This document shows, piece after piece, positions 1-13,030 of a stretch of DNA of 64,000 nucleotides. The first letter of the stretch is position 1. Each line of letters starts with the position of its first letter. A model generated the notes under the pieces. It was not told where the DNA came from and ran no database searches. It saw nothing but the letters and a program-made list of their open reading frames with translations. This stretch comes from Paragordius varius. Its lineage: Eukaryota > Nematomorpha. The DNA lies in the NCBI GenBank assembly GCA_964247055.1, contig OZ176056.1, positions 8,122,001-8,186,000 on the forward strand. The letters are read 5' to 3'. A program made the translations under genes and the position numbers.

Positions 1-69
1 AACAAGACGCGGGACAAAGTGTGAAAAAGCGGGACTGTCCCGCCAAAAGCGGGACGTCTGGTCACCTTA
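1..69. mobile_element. Right end of a hAT-like element, cut by the window edge
   Basis: The segment is GC-rich relative to its surroundings, with GGGAC/GTCCC inverted motifs, and ends TCTGGTCACCTTA. The hAT element at 22512-23951 ends TCTGGTCACATTA, so this is probably the 3' end of a related element. The next base begins the interior of a TACC-A MITE, so the element appears inserted into that MITE. Confidence 0.55.
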
Positions 70-250
70 GGTATGGTATAATTATTTTTTCAGTATTATT
101 CAAATTTAAAACAAAATTTTATTATATATAAAATGTAAAAAAAATATAGGTAATATATCCTAAAAAACCCACAATTTATTTTAGGGAGAATTTGAATTGT
201 TCGAGGGTGAATTTGAATTGTTCAAGGGTGAATTTGAAGTTTAAATGGTA
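70..250. mobile_element. TACC-A MITE, right part
   Basis: It has the interior typical of the family (the TTTTTTCAGTATTATT stretch), then three 21-bp units containing AGGGTGAATTTGAATTG, then AAATGGTA. The left part is displaced by the hAT end at 1-69. Confidence 0.75.
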
Positions 251-431
251 TATTATACAATCGATTATAGTTTTTATCTAATAATGGCCGAAATAGGGTT
301 TTTGAGCCATCTATGACTTTTACCATCAGGTTTATTAGGGGAAAATAAAAATCTACCGTTTTGTTAATGAAAATATAATAATTGTAAAATATATTATATA
401 AAATATTTAACCTTTTAATTTTAAACCGTAA

Positions 432-3400
432 ATGATTATTGATTTGATTAGGTATCCGGATAATAGCTATTCTGCCATCTTTCGTAAACTTGGGGAGGGT
501 AGTTATGCTGAAATATTTGGTTTATACCTCAATCCACCCAAAAAAACAACAACTAATGCTGCTCGAAATGTCAAACAACATTATAACAAAAGTGGTGTAA
601 TAAATGATCCTATAAGCCAAAAACCAATATATGCTTATAAAATTATTAATCTTACGCAGGTCATAGTTGGTTTATATTTTTTTTAGAGTGAGTAAAATGA
701 ATGGATCCATATATTAATACAGGGAAAATTGAAATTATACACAGGGCAAACTTTAAAAAAAACAAATAACGAAAAGGTCAATGTACTTTTATAAACTTAT
801 TATGCTTTAATATACCATTTACAGTTCAAATTCACCCTTAAACAATTCAAATTCACCTTCGAACAATTCAAATTCACCCTCGAACAATTCAAATTCACCC
901 CCAAATAAATTATGTGTTTTTTAAGATTAAATATTACCTATATTTTTTTATATTTTTTATAAAAAGAAATTTTGTATGTAATCAAAAAAATACTGAAAAA
1001 ATAATAAACTTTGCCATAAAAATATAATTAATTTTAATGATGAGTTATATTAGACCGAAATTTCATAATTTATTTTTAGGGTGAATTTGAATTGTTTAAG
1101 GGTGAATTTGAATTGTTCAAGGGTGAATTTGAATTGTTTAAGGGTGAATTTGAATTGTAAATGGTATATACAGTAAAAATTGAAATTATCCGGACAAAAC
1201 GTAAAAATATAAAAACAAATATTTTTTGTCAAAAGACAACCATCTTTTTTAAATCTTGATTTGTTAAATAAATAAATATCGCATCAAAATATGGAATAGA
1301 GAAGTATATTGGTAACACAATCAATCATATATTTTATATAATTGTGAATAAATCATTTATATGGGAAAAATTTAAATTTACAAAAGTATGGCTTTTTAAA
1401 AAATATTTGTCTTTATGTTTTTACGTTTTGTCTATATAATAATAGTTTTTACTGTATAACTCATTGTTTTAAATTGCAAAGTATGTAATAGAAATATACA
1501 TTGGTAACACAATCATTTATATATTTAATAATTGTAATAATTGATTATATAGCAAAAGACCAGAGTTTAAAAAGTATCTATGGCTGTTTTTTGGAAATGT
1601 TTGTCTTTAATTTTTTACGTTTTATCTGATTAATATCACAATTTTTACTGTATGTCTATTTGGATTATTTTAAACATTCCAAATAGATAGAGAAAATGAT
1701 AGTATTTTTTTGTTTAAAATATGCTAAATAAAACAAATAAACTATACATTAACATAAAATCAAAAGATTGATAAAATATCAAATTGTTTGATTTTTTTAC
1801 TACAATATTATATATTTATTGTCGATATATTGGTCTTCACGTAATCAAGGTATGCTTAAAAATTTTTGGTAGTTTTTTAATAAGTTCTATCAATCATGAT
1901 TATATTCATAACTGGTCAGACCCATCACTAATTGGAGGCAAAAATATAACCAAATCATTTAAAAAACGTAAAAATTCGCAAGGACAAATATTTTTTGAGA
2001 AAAATATAACCATATTTTTAAATCTTCTTTTTTTCCAACAAAACTTATCATTTTAAGGCAAATTGCGTAGTAGAGTTATGAATTGTAAATGGAAACTATA
2101 TATAAAGTTTATTAAACCAGGATCAGTCTTTAATTAAAATTGCTGTCTATATAGCTACAATTTTTATTGTATATATCTCAATAATATATATACCATTTAC
2201 AATTTAGTTTCACCCTTGAACAATTCAAATTCACCCTCGAACAATTCAAATTCACACTCAAATAAAATATATGTTTTTTAAGATTAAAAATTAACAATAT
2301 TTTTATATATTTTTGAAAAATAAAAATTTTGTTTTAAAATAAAATAATACTGAAAAAATAATAAACTGTAACATAAACATATATTTCATATTAATAATGA
2401 GTTATTTTAGTTCGAAAATACATAATTTATTTTTAGGGTGAATTTGAATTGTTCAAAGGTGAATTTGAATTGTTCAAGGGTAAATTTGAATTGTTCGAGG
2501 GTAAATTTGAATTGTTCAAGGGTGAATTTGAACTGTAAATGGTATATATATTTCATAAATTTTAAAAAAGTGACCTCTTCAAAAAATTACTTTATTCGAT
2601 ATAACAATAAAACTATAATAATTCTACCTAGCCCAGCGTTCATGAATCAAATGAATCGGCAATAGTAGATGGCAACTTGAAAAAAACATCAACCTATTTT
2701 TTCTTTGATATCCTATCTGAACTCATCATCTCACAAATTTTGAGTGAAACTTCGACTCAAGGATTTATACAAACTACAAAATTGTTTTGTTGCCATGGAT
2801 TTTACCCACCTATGCTTTTAGAGGCTTGGGAAGCGTTTAAGAAAACGCATAGCACTGTTTCGTGTGAAAATGAACGACCAGGTTTTTTTTATATTTAGAT
2901 ATTTTCACCGTTGTATATGCTTTGTGAAGGCTTTATAAAATCGAGTGAGAATAATAAAAAGTAAAAACGTAAAGTATATATTAATTATTATTTTTAATCC
3001 ATTATTCCAATTAGTACAAAAATAATATTAATTATGTCCTAAATACTATTTGTCAAATATATAAACTTACATCTTTATGTTCTAATTTTCAACCCAAAAT
3101 AATAGATAATTCACCCTTGAACAATTCAAATTCACCCTAAAATAAATTATGTTTTTTCTAAGTTAAAATTATACCTATATTATTTTATATTTTTATAAAA
3201 TGAAATTTTGTTTAAAATTAAAATAATACTGAAAAAATAATAAACTATGCCTTAAGAATATATTTCATATTAATGATGAGTTATATTAGCCCGAAAACAA
3301 CACACAATTATCTTTAGGGTGAATTGGAATTGTTCAAGGGTAAATTGAATTGTTCGAGGGTGAATTCGAATTGTTGATGGTATATAAAAAGTAAGGTTAA

Positions 3401-6400
3401 AAATATTATATATTATTTTTAAAAAATAATATAGTCTTTTACCTTCATTAGTGGTGTAAATGTATTAATTTTATTCAATCTTGTTTTTTATGGTAGATTT
3501 TTACACAAAATCCGACAAATTCCTCATATATGAACAGGGGTATGGCGGGACAAGTTTGGAAAAATTTGAGGTATAATTTTTTTTATTAAAAATTTTTTTT
3601 GCCTTTCATTGTAAATTCGTTTTTGGAAAAAATATTCATGATAATTGCAACATGTAAAAGATTTTATACTTTTCCAAAAAATATTATATTATCAAATGCC
3701 TATTGCAATTATTTGAAATTTACATTATTATATTTATATAATTTAATCAAAAACTTTATATTTAAGTTTTAAATAATAACATAACTGAAAATATAAGGTA
3801 CCTTACAATTATTTATATTTAATTTTTTAATAAAATAGATAAGTATTTTAAAGTGTATTATTTTTGTGGATAATACAGGACAAAAAGCAATGATATATGT
3901 AAATAAAGGAAATTTATGGTATATATAGTTAAATCAAATTAAAATAATTAAGTATAAAATTATTAAATGCATATAAAAATTTATTTACCATATATATTTA
4001 TCAGAAAAAATAATTTTATAATTTATTTTGTTAGCATGATGTGTTAGTTGTAAGGTTTAAGCCTTATAATTTTAAGTTTTAATTTAATTTATGAAATTTT
4101 AAATTTTTTATAAGAAGTAATTAAAATTATACGGACAAAAGGTAAAAATACAGAGACATATTTTTTTCTAAATTCAACCATACTTTTTAAATCTTAATTT
4201 TTTTTTAATTTAACTCATATTTTAAACTCCAAAGTATAAAATAGAGAGGTATATTGGTAATACAATCAATTACATTTACGTTTGGTATTAAATGTTTTTA
4301 ATGTATATATTAGGGTTTGAAAAATATGGTTGTCTTTTGAAAAAAATATTTGTCTTTATATTTTTACGTTTTGTCCATATAATTTCAAACATTTTTACTG
4401 TATATATAATCAAGTTTGCAAATGAATGTGAAATACAAACGTTTCTCGTTCAATTGTGTCAAGCTATAAGCCAAGTGGAAAATGCCTATGAATTTGAACA
4501 TCGAGATTTGCATTGGGGAAATATATTGGTAGTACAAAATTATTTTTACTGGGGTTTAACTTTATAAAAAAAACATTATTTTTCAGACAAAAACGTAAAA
4601 ACTAAAAGACAAATTTTCTTTGTAAAAATACAACACTATGCTATTAAAAATTTATGATGTTTCTATATTCATAAATGTAATTAAATAGATTATTTGGGAA
4701 AAATAAAGGTTTAAAAATATATTTCTTTTAATACTTGGTTTATAATTGAAATTTTACTATATATATACCATTTACGATTCAAATTCACCCTCAAACAATT
4801 TAAAATCACCCTTAAATTTCCTCAAAAATAAATTATATATTTACGGGCTATTATAACTCATCATTAATAGAAATATTTCTTTATGGCTTAGTTTTTGATT
4901 TTTTCAGTATTATTTTAATTTTAGACAAAATTACAGTTTATAAAAAATATCAAAAAATATAAAGGTAATATTTAATCTTAAAAAACATATTTTATTTTAG
5001 GGTGAAATTTATATTGGTCAAGGGGGGGGTGAATTTTAAGTGTAAATGGTATACATCTAAAATGTGATAAATATTAATTAAAACTTTATACTGCATAGAT
5101 TGAAAGAATATCAGAAAAAAATTGTGATTTGAAAGTGTCCATTATCGATTTCACCTTATCAAGGATGAAAATAAGTAAAATTTTAGTTAGAGTAAAAATT
5201 GAAATTATACGGACAAAGCGTGAAAATATAAAGACAAATATTTTTTTCAAAAAGACAACCATACTTGAATCTTGATATTTTAAATATAACTCATTGTTTT
5301 AAACTACAAATTATAATATATAATTGTAAAATCAATTGTGTATTTTACGATTGTAATTTCATGTTTTTTATGGGATAAATTAAGGTTTAAAAAAGCATGG
5401 TTGTCTTATGAAAAAAAAATTTCCTTATATTTTTACATTTTGTCCGTATAATATCAATTTTTACTGCATTTTGTAATCGAAAGTCGGCCTTAACAGGCGT
5501 TTTTTTTTCAAAAAATTAGAAACTTTAGGGAAGTTTTCCAAATTATAAATTTATTTTAATCTGTAATGGAAACGGATTTGTTTTGGCTCTAGTTTTATGT
5601 ATTTTTTTTAAAACTGCATTTTATAAATAATATACATTGGGTTTTAAACCCTGAACATTGCTTTTTTGCATTGAAAAATGGTTCCATCAATATTTTTATG
5701 TTAAATTGAATTAAGAAATTTTTAGACGTGATTCAAAATTATAAAAAAAAATTTTCCATAACCTTTTTAATATCCTTAAATCTCAAAAACTGGGTTCAAT
5801 TGACCATATTACAGTAAAACTGATATTATACAAATAACACCTAAAAACATAAAGACAAATATTTTTTTAAAGATACCCATAGTTTTACCTTGATTTTATT
5901 ATAAATCATTAGTAAAAAATGCAAAGTGTTTAATAGAGATACATATATTACTAACATAATCAATTCTATCTGTTACAATTGTAACTAAATGGCTTATATG
6001 GGAAAAATTAAGATTTAAAAAAGTATGGTTGGTTGTCTTTTAGATAAAAATATTTGTCCTTATATTTTTAACGTTATGTCCGTATAATTTCAATTTTTAC
6101 TATATTATATATATATATTTACTAAGTTTATTTGGTAATTTATGCCTTATATTTGAGGTAATGATTAATAAATCCTTTATTAGATAATCAAATCCATTAT
6201 CGAGAATTGGTGACAGAAAATGACATTTTTATGGGAAAAGGCGATATTCAATTTGACGTATATCGCGATATGCGCAAACTAACCAAGTAGCTTTTTTCAT
6301 TTATGGGTTTTTTTATTTAGCATATAGGTGGATTATTGAAAATTTTAAAGAAATTTGATTTTAGTGAGTATGGTAAATTGGCCATAAAAATATATTTCAA

Positions 6401-7093
6401 GTAAATTTTATAATACAGTATGCATTTTAATGGTTGCTTATTTCAAACTATAGTAGAGCCATTCGCAACACATTAGTATCTGGAAAAAAGAAGGGAATAA
6501 TTTTTTTTATTCATCATTTTATTGTTTCATAGCCCTACTATAGTGTATAATAAGTCACCATTATAATGCATACTGTAATAAATATAAAAATTCGCTTCTG
6601 AAAATTTTTTAACACACGCTATTACAGTGGAAATGTTAAATCAAGTCCGAAATAGACTTTCTAATTTTCATTATTTTTTATAGTGAACACTTATTCCCGT
6701 CATTAGAAGGTTACAAAATTTAATAAAACCATACAAATTGCAATATATACCCACAAATTAAATTCACCCTCGAACAATTTCAATTCACCCTAAAAATAAA
6801 TTATGTGTTTTTGGGCTAATATAACTAATCATTAGGGTAAATATCTTTATGGCATAGCTTATTATTTTTTTAGTATCATGTTGATTTTTAATGAAATTTC
6901 ATTTTTTAAAAAGAATTAAAAAAAATATAGGTAATTTTTAACCTTAAAAAACACATTATTTTAGGGTGAATTTGAATTGCACGTAGGTGAAATTGAATTG
7001 ATCAAGGGTGAATTGAACTGTAAATGATATATATATATATATATATATATATAATGACGCCAAATAGACCCATTTACACATGAAAATTTGAAA

Positions 7094-7132
<39 letters not shown>

Positions 7133-8235
7133 AAAGGGATGATTGGAAAAATTTTCACCCTAAAACCAATGTATTATGGATCCGATATATCATAGCAAAA
7201 GTGCTTAAACACAAATTCCCTAGAAGACAAAAAGGTTGATTGTGGATTTTAAAATTTCTTCAAATTTGCTTAACAAACCAAACATACATATTAATTTTTT
7301 TTTATAAGAACTCATTATAAAAATAATATCATAATATATTAGATTTATTTACAATCAGAAGCAAGCAAAAGGTAAATTAAAAAGTAATTTTTTATCCAAG
7401 TTAACACACTTCATAACGTGTTGGGTTATTTTATCAAAATTTATATATTAAAAAAATATGTTTTCTTTTACCCTTTGAGAGCTAGATACAAAATATAATT
7501 TGAAAAATTTAAAATTAAACATAAAACCTCAGCTTACACTACTTTTTTTCTTAAATTTTTTTGTATCGCTAATGCAACAATGTATAGTATGGGTCAAATA
7601 AATATAAATAACTTTGGAAAGCTTTAAAAACACAATTTACCAGCTACTTTTTGTTATTCACTGATTTTAATATCAGTTGTTCGTTTAATCTCGTGTTTTG
7701 GAGGAATTATACGAAGAAAACATAAGAATATAAAGGCAAAAAAATTTTTTTTTAAAGACAACCATACTTTTTAATTTTTTTAATTAGAACTCATTGCTGA
7801 TTAAAACATTGCAAAGTATAAAATAGAGATGAATATTGGTAACACATCAATATTATATTTTACAGTGGTAGTAATTAAATATTTTATTAAAGAAAAATTA
7901 AGGTTTAAATAAGTATGGTTGTTTTTTAAAGAAATTTATATTTTTACATTTTGTTTGTCCGTATATAATTTCAATTTTTATAGTATGTGATGATTATTAA
8001 AAATTAAATTTAAATAGCTTCGTATATCAAATTTTATCAAAAAATCTCTTTGAATATTAAACAAATTTTATATATATTCAACATTTTTGTAGGCAAAGGC
8101 AAAAAAAATCAAAAACCGCATCGTACACAATATGCCACGTACTTAACCAATCTCCATGAAAATAAACGATTTTGGGAAAACTGTGGCAATACTTTTGAAA
8201 TTTTATCGACACTCCAAGCATTCAATGCAAAATAA
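432..8235 (+). CDS. Haspin-type atypical protein kinase
   Basis: Haspin phosphorylates histone H3 Thr3 in mitosis. Exons read: 432-659, 2632-2881, 3497-3570, 4415-4528, 5099-5174, 6184-6286 and about 8093-8235. The Gly-rich loop LGEGSYAEIF lies near residues 20-29 and the VAIK-like lysine is in AYKII at the end of exon 1. Exon 2 carries FDILSELIIS, matching the haspin EILPEIIIS helix, and GFYPPMLLEAW. Exon 4 has the catalytic loop FEHRDLHWGN. Exon 5 has DFTLSR, where haspins have DYT instead of DFG. Exon 6 has GKGDIQFDVYRDM, matching GDGDYQFDIYRLM. The first six exons join in phase; exon 6 (phase 2) and the last exon (needs phase 1) do not, so a small exon or another splice site is missed. 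The N-terminus is short; the 432 start could be an internal exon, with more exons before the window. Introns are packed with MITEs. Confidence 0.85.
813..1166. mobile_element. TACC-A MITE, complete
   Basis: It begins TACCATTTACAGTTC and ends GAATTGTAAATGGTA, flanked by TA. The left end carries about four 21-bp units and the right end about four, in opposite orientation. It lies in haspin intron 1. Confidence 0.88.
1171..1454. mobile_element. M1 MITE, complete
   Basis: CAGTAAAAATTGAAATTAT at the left mirrors the AATAGTTTTTACTG right end, and both inner arms carry the ACAAATATTTTT motif and its mirror. It is flanked by TA, as for Tc1/mariner-type MITEs, and abuts the preceding TACC-A copy. Confidence 0.85.
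1457..1650. mobile_element. M1 MITE, right part only
   Basis: It starts inside the family interior (TAACTCATTGTTTTAAATTGCAAAG) and runs to TTTTTACTG. The left inverted repeat is missing, and the fragment sits directly after a complete copy. Confidence 0.65.
2191..2544. mobile_element. TACC-A MITE, complete
   Basis: Its ends are TACCATTTACAATTTAG and TGAACTGTAAATGGTA. The left end has two to three 21-bp units and the right end five, so copy number differs between the two ends. It ends 88 bases before the haspin exon at 2632. Confidence 0.88.
3110..3382. mobile_element. TACC-A MITE, degraded left end
   Basis: TTCACCCTTGAACAATTC units at the left mirror GGGTGAATT units at the right, ending GATGGTA. 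The left TACC terminus has decayed. It lies in haspin intron 2. Confidence 0.75.
4113..4400. mobile_element. M1 MITE
   Basis: The left arm reads AATTAAAATTATACGGACA and the right arm TTTTTACGTTTTGTCCATA ending TTTTTACTG. The haspin exon at 4415 begins 14 bases past its end, so the element borders the splice acceptor. Confidence 0.8.
4585..4760. mobile_element. M1 MITE, decayed
   Basis: Only the ACAAAAACGTAAAAAC and AAGACAAATTTTC motifs of the left arm and a degenerate AATTGAAATTTTACTA right end remain. Confidence 0.5.
4766..5051. mobile_element. TACC-A MITE
   Basis: Its ends are TACCATTTACGATTC and TGTAAATGGTA. The array units are diverged, and the right array contains a run of nine G. It ends 47 bases before the haspin exon at 5099. 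Confidence 0.82.
5191..5466. mobile_element. M1 MITE
   Basis: AGTAAAAATTGAAATTATACG at the left mirrors TGTCCGTATAATATCAATT and TTTTACTG at the right. It lies 16 bases after a haspin exon. Confidence 0.82.
5812..6103. mobile_element. M1 MITE
   Basis: It starts ACAGTAAAACTGATATTATAC and ends GTCCGTATAATTTCAATTTT followed by TACTA, a one-base decay of the usual TACTG. Its arms are inverted and the interior is typical of the family. Confidence 0.78.
6416..6575. mobile_element. M2 MITE, complete, 160 bp
   Basis: CAGTATGCATTTTAATGG at the left mirrors CCATTATAATGCATACTG at the right, with a secondary inverted motif CTATAGTAGAGC / CCTACTATAG. It is flanked by TA on both sides, pointing to a Tc1/mariner-mobilised MITE. 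Confidence 0.88.
6748..7029. mobile_element. TACC-A MITE
   Basis: The left array has AAATTCACCCTCGAACAATT and the right array GGGTGAATTGAACTGTAAATGATA. Both termini have drifted from TACCATTTAC. A (TA)n run follows directly. Confidence 0.78.
7027..7132. repeat. Two (TA)n microsatellite runs
   Basis: There is an uninterrupted TA run at about 7027-7053 and another at about 7097-7130, separated by about 45 bases. Confidence 0.9.
7706..7985. mobile_element. M1 MITE
   Basis: The left arm is AATTATACGAAGAAAACATAA and the right arm TTGTCCGTATATAATTTCAA. The terminal CAGT/ACTG bases are lost. It lies in the last haspin intron. Confidence 0.7.
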
Positions 8236-8339
8236 CTAAGGAAAAAATTTTTTTTACATAATATTATAAAATAAAATAAATTATTATCATTATATTGTTG
8301 ACAAAATTCTCACATTTAAGCCAACACTGCAGTTATATG

Positions 8340-8515
8340 AAAGTATGTATTTTAATGGTTGCTTATTTTAAACACAACAGGAGTGTATGGATGGAAAAAT
8401 TAAGGAAATATTGTTTTATTCAACATTTTTTTAGTTTTTTCCATACACTACTGTGTTGTGTTACAAATTGCCCTATTATAGTGTGTGAATTCAGCAACCA
8501 TTAAAATGCATACTG
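8340..8515. mobile_element. M2 MITE
   Basis: The left end ATGTATTTTAATGGTTGCT mirrors the right end AGCAACCATTAAAATGCATACTG. It lies about 105 bases after the haspin stop codon. Confidence 0.8.
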
Positions 8516-9381
8516 TAATGCCTTAAACTTTTTATTCCACGGCTTAATTAATATTTTCTGGGCGTAGTTTTTAATTATTCATATATATTAGGCCTGAAAT
8601 AATGTTAAATTCAAAACCCTAAACTCAGTTTTTAAACAAATTTTAAAATCGCTGATGGTTTCTGCCATATCTAAAGTTTCAAAAATATGTTTAGAGGAAA
8701 AATTGATTCAACAGAGTATCAATAAAAGTGTATTTGAAAAAAATTGCGTAAAATTAAAAAATCAACATTTTCTTTGACTTTATTAATTTGTTTTATTTTT
8801 ATATAAAATGCGCCCACACCCCATTCACACATAGTATTAATAAATAATCATGAAATATGTTGCAAATTAAAACCATTGTTTAATATTAATAATATAATTA
8901 TTATAATAATTTTTTTTGAAATTAATAAGATATATTAAATAACATGCATATTGGTCTTGCTACAAATCCAGTTCAATTTTTTGGTGATACCATTGTAGAT
9001 TAGTAATGTAATTATTTTTCAAGTGTATCTATCCTAAAAAATCATAAAATAAATTTAATATATATATATCAAATAAACTGTATATGACAACATATTTCCT
9101 TACAATCTAGTTTTTTAAAAATCTTTAATAAAAATATATAGTTCTAAAGTTAAAACGCCTTAATGTTAATCAAATTGAAAAGATTTAGTTTTTCACAATT
9201 AATCATTACCTATCTATTTAAAAAAACTAAAAATATTATAAACTACAAACTCCATTTAAATAAACTATCTACAAAAAAAGTTATGTAATATTCAAAAAAT
9301 TGAATAATTTCAGCATATTGGACAAGATATAAAAAATTCTGCACACTATCAAAAAAATAAATCACCATATATATTTATATG
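8516..9381. other. Spacer between haspin and ArfGAP 3' ends
   Basis: AT-rich DNA between two convergent genes. I see no coding signal or recognisable repeat here. Confidence 0.6.
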
Positions 9382-12300
9382 TTAAATAAAATTTACATAT
9401 ACTTGAATGTTGGATAAAACATTGCTAGCCAGGTTAGTAATACGTCCTGTAATTCTCGATACTCCATCTTTGACTCCGTCTTTTATGTTTCCCAATTCTG
9501 GCGTTAAAATATCCTAAGAAAATGCAAATTAACAAATAAATTCATTTATATCTTCGAAAAGTAATAAAAAAATATTTTAAGTTAAATAAAATCATTATTT
9601 CCCAGAAAAAAATTTAAAAAAGAAGAGTGAACAATATGAAATTACCTTATAAGTAGAATAATAATCCATGGCCGTATTATAAGTTGAACTGGCTACACCA
9701 CTTGATCTATGCATTCTGGCACCTATAAAAAGTCAATATTTTACAATCATGAAATTATTTGAAAATGTATAATTTAGAGATGATAGTATTAGTAATTTAC
9801 AATAATCGTGACGTTATAACGTTTACAACTAATTTTTTCAAATGTTATTCACATAATATATAAAAATAGTATCAATTATACGTTCAAAATCGATTATACT
9901 TCAATTTTCGTCTAATATATCGCGTTGTAAAAATATTAGGGGAAAATATATACCCTTCGACATGTCATCATTGCCAAACAGGTCGGCACTAGATATCCCC
10001 GATGCGCCTTCCAAATTTTTCAATTTCACATTGTATTCATCAGTACTACCGTTGGTAGAGGAACTGCCCTTGTTAAAGTATTGATCAGATGATATGGATT
10101 TGGCATTTCCAAAATTTTGTCGTGCATAACATGACGAATCCGCTAAATTCGGTCTTTCCGTCCTATTTTTCTCAGCAGAAAAAGCAGCTGTTGTAGTTTT
10201 TTTGTTAATCGTCTTATTTTTATTTGTGGTATCGTTCTCATCATTATCGTCGTCATCGTAGATATTGCGATTACGGGAGGTTCCATATTTTGCTATTTTT
10301 ATACCAAATACACATGCATGCTTTTAGCAAAAAACTATTAGCAAGAAATTTTTATGCCGAAACAATATCAATCAAAGATCGAATGTTGAAACAAAACAGG
10401 TTAACTGGTTGAGATACTAATGCCGGTGTGATAACTAACAAAATGGTTTAAGGAAAAAAAACTGAAATCATTTGGAATTTATTGACTCTAACTTTGGTGT
10501 GTCAATTAAAGTATGTATGATAAACATATCACATATTTTATAAACAATTTATATAATACTGTATTTATATTTCCAAATAATTAAGTTGTAGTATAATTAA
10601 TTCTAAAGTAAATTGAAAAATTAGATACTTGATACTGAATATGGCTTTGATTTCGTTGTTTTTCCACCATATGTTGTTGAGGTGGTATGATGATCGTCTG
10701 CCTCTTCATATAAATCATTTTCATCGTCAGACGATAGATTGGAACTTAAACGATTGCTTTGATTTGATGATTTTTTATGTTGCGATTCAAGTTTTTTGGA
10801 GGGTGATGAACTACCAATTTGGTTTATGGTTACAATATCGTTCGAAGCAAAATGACTCACGCCAGACTGATTACTGTTGCTTTGCCTGAAAATATATTTG
10901 TGGGGAAAAAATTGGGTAAATTATCTAACCATATATTTATTTAGCGAAATTATACATAGCTAATATAGTTTTACAAAAAATTTTACTTCTTTTTCGCAAT
11001 ATCTTTGGCCAATTGATTAGATTTTTTGGCGTTAGGTTTACCAGATGTATGGTTTGTAGCATCATCTATGTCCTGATATGACAGTTTCATTGAGGCACTT
11101 TAAAAAATAATGCAAGATGAAGTAATAACCAACTATTAAATTCTATAATTAAGGTGATTTTTTGGCGACTTGATGCGTGTGTTTCGGATATAATAAAGTT
11201 TGATTAAGTAAACGACAAATTATGAAAAATTATTATTTGATTGTAAATGTTCAAGAAAATCGATAATAATAATTTAAATCAAAAACATAAGCTATTGATA
11301 TGGTAAAATCCTTTCTTATGCTATATGCGCATAGGAGCAAAAATAGAATAATATCATTATCTAGAATCATTGAAAGATTAGATTCGCGATTTTGATTTTA
11401 ATAAAAAAAATTTTGGGCTTGCGATTTGTTTATAATTGCATAAACTTTAAAAACTGGAATAAAACAAATTATAAACGAAATATTATTATTATTATATTAT
11501 CAATCGCCCTTAAGCCCAAAATTTATTTTATCATGATCATAGTCAAATTTACAAATTTTTATGGTTTGTATATCATACGCAAATAAGATAAAAAATTACA
11601 TTTTCTTCAAAGTTTCCTCTTCATTTAGCGAAGGATCGCCACCAGCACCCTCAATGTTATTATGTGACTTCTTATCATGACTCAAATTCCGACTATTACG
11701 TAATTCTTCGGCCTGTTGTGCCTGTTTTTCTATTGCGGCAAAATCAATTTTGTTTGATAATTTTTGCGTTTTGAGTCCTTTTTTGCTTGATAACGCACCG
11801 CTACCAGTCTACCCATTAGTATTTTTATAACATTGGTCAAATTAATAAATGTTTGGTTATTTAAGGGATATAAAAATTCAAAATTACTTTTTTTGCCATA
11901 GATTGGTTCGATTCGTTGGCCAATGAGGCTCCTTCAGAATTTAAGTTGGATGCAGTATGGCTTTGGTTATTAAAACTTAATTTTTCTGAGTTTGTCTAAA
12001 AAATGTGCAATTTCAATTAAAAAAATATCGAAAAATAAAATATATTTCTTCTGACATTTCTTTTAAAATAATATATACCTGTGGTTTATGGCTATTTTCT
12101 ATGAGTTTATTCAATTTTTGTCGATACATATTGGCCGTTCGACTGGTATATTTGTTTTTAACGTCAGTTTGACCAGAACTGGTGTATTCGGAAAAATATG
12201 CTACCTATTAATAGGTATAAAAATGTAAAGAAGATAAAAAAAATATCTGATAAAAGTTGTTTTGTGCCAAATTATATATATACATATGGTATTATTTCAA

Positions 12301-12734
12301 AAGCACGTTTCAAAAAATCACTTTTTGTTATTGAAAGCAATTTGTATGAAAGATTTTCGGTTTAAAAAATATAAATTATACCGCATTCGCATTTCCACCC
12401 ATTTGCATTGCAGTTATCTGTGGACGTGTCCAACTCGTGTCAAGTTGTGATGAACGAATAAATGAAACATGAACTCCCATAGATCGATGTGTAGCCGAGC
12501 AATCTATGCAAAGAAACACGCCATAAGTTACACTACACCAGGTTGGATTTGTGCCTCCGCAATCAAAACATACCTATAAAAATCATCAAAAACTTGTAAT
12601 TTTTTCAAAAAGACTTACCGTATATATTAAAAATAAAGATGTAAGGAGAATGTATAAACTTTATTGGCTGGTTGCTTTTGTAATTCATTAAAAATTTCCT
12701 TAATTTCTTCTTTGCTGAGCACGTCGTCAGTCAT
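9382..12734 (-). CDS. ArfGAP2/3-type Arf GTPase-activating protein, 541 aa
   Basis: It stimulates GTP hydrolysis on Arf1 at Golgi/COPI membranes. Ten exons, transcription order: 12734-12660, 12573-12382, 12204-12079, 11995-11888, 11808-11600, 11097-10987, 10885-10629, 10292-9954, 9722-9646, 9513-9382. All junctions keep frame. The zinc finger CFDC-x16-CIDC has cysteines 27, 30, 47 and 50; the arginine finger is in ATHRSMG (Arg55). [13 protein letters not shown] matches the end of the ArfGAP domain. Subfamily 2/3 marks follow: [25 protein letters not shown] (as in the EIERQAQVAEKLR block), ASMKLSYQD, and near the C-terminus [11 protein letters not shown] and [10 protein letters not shown], the ArfGAP2/3 repeat motifs. 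The length fits the family (about 520 aa). Introns are modest (75 to several hundred nt). The start is the ATG directly before DDVLSKEEI, aligned with the family N-terminus. Identity is firm; which vertebrate paralogue it matches is not. Confidence 0.93.
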
Positions 12735-13030
12735 TTGTTTAACAAATTGGTTATACGTATGAACCCGTAGATTATATTTGACAATATGATATTTACCTTC
12801 AATACAAATTGCTTGATTTGGTGTGTCAGAAAATCATATAAAAAAGCGTAAATTATGAAATATGTATCGGTTAATATAGGTTTAAACTTATTTTTAGCAT
12901 AACGTCAATATATTCTTTAAAATTATATTTGGAATCACTAAATATTTATCATATATATTTAATTTTATTTTTATGGTCTTTCATAAGGCCATTAAGTTGA
13001 TTTAAAAATTTAACGAATTTTTTAAGTACA
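12735..13030. other. 5' flank of ArfGAP
   Basis: AT-rich sequence upstream of the ArfGAP start codon. I see no distinct promoter motif. Confidence 0.4.

Noticed and set aside
2438-2665. Open frame with VNLNCSR repeats
   Set aside because: It is the right-end 21-bp array of a TACC-A MITE read in frame.
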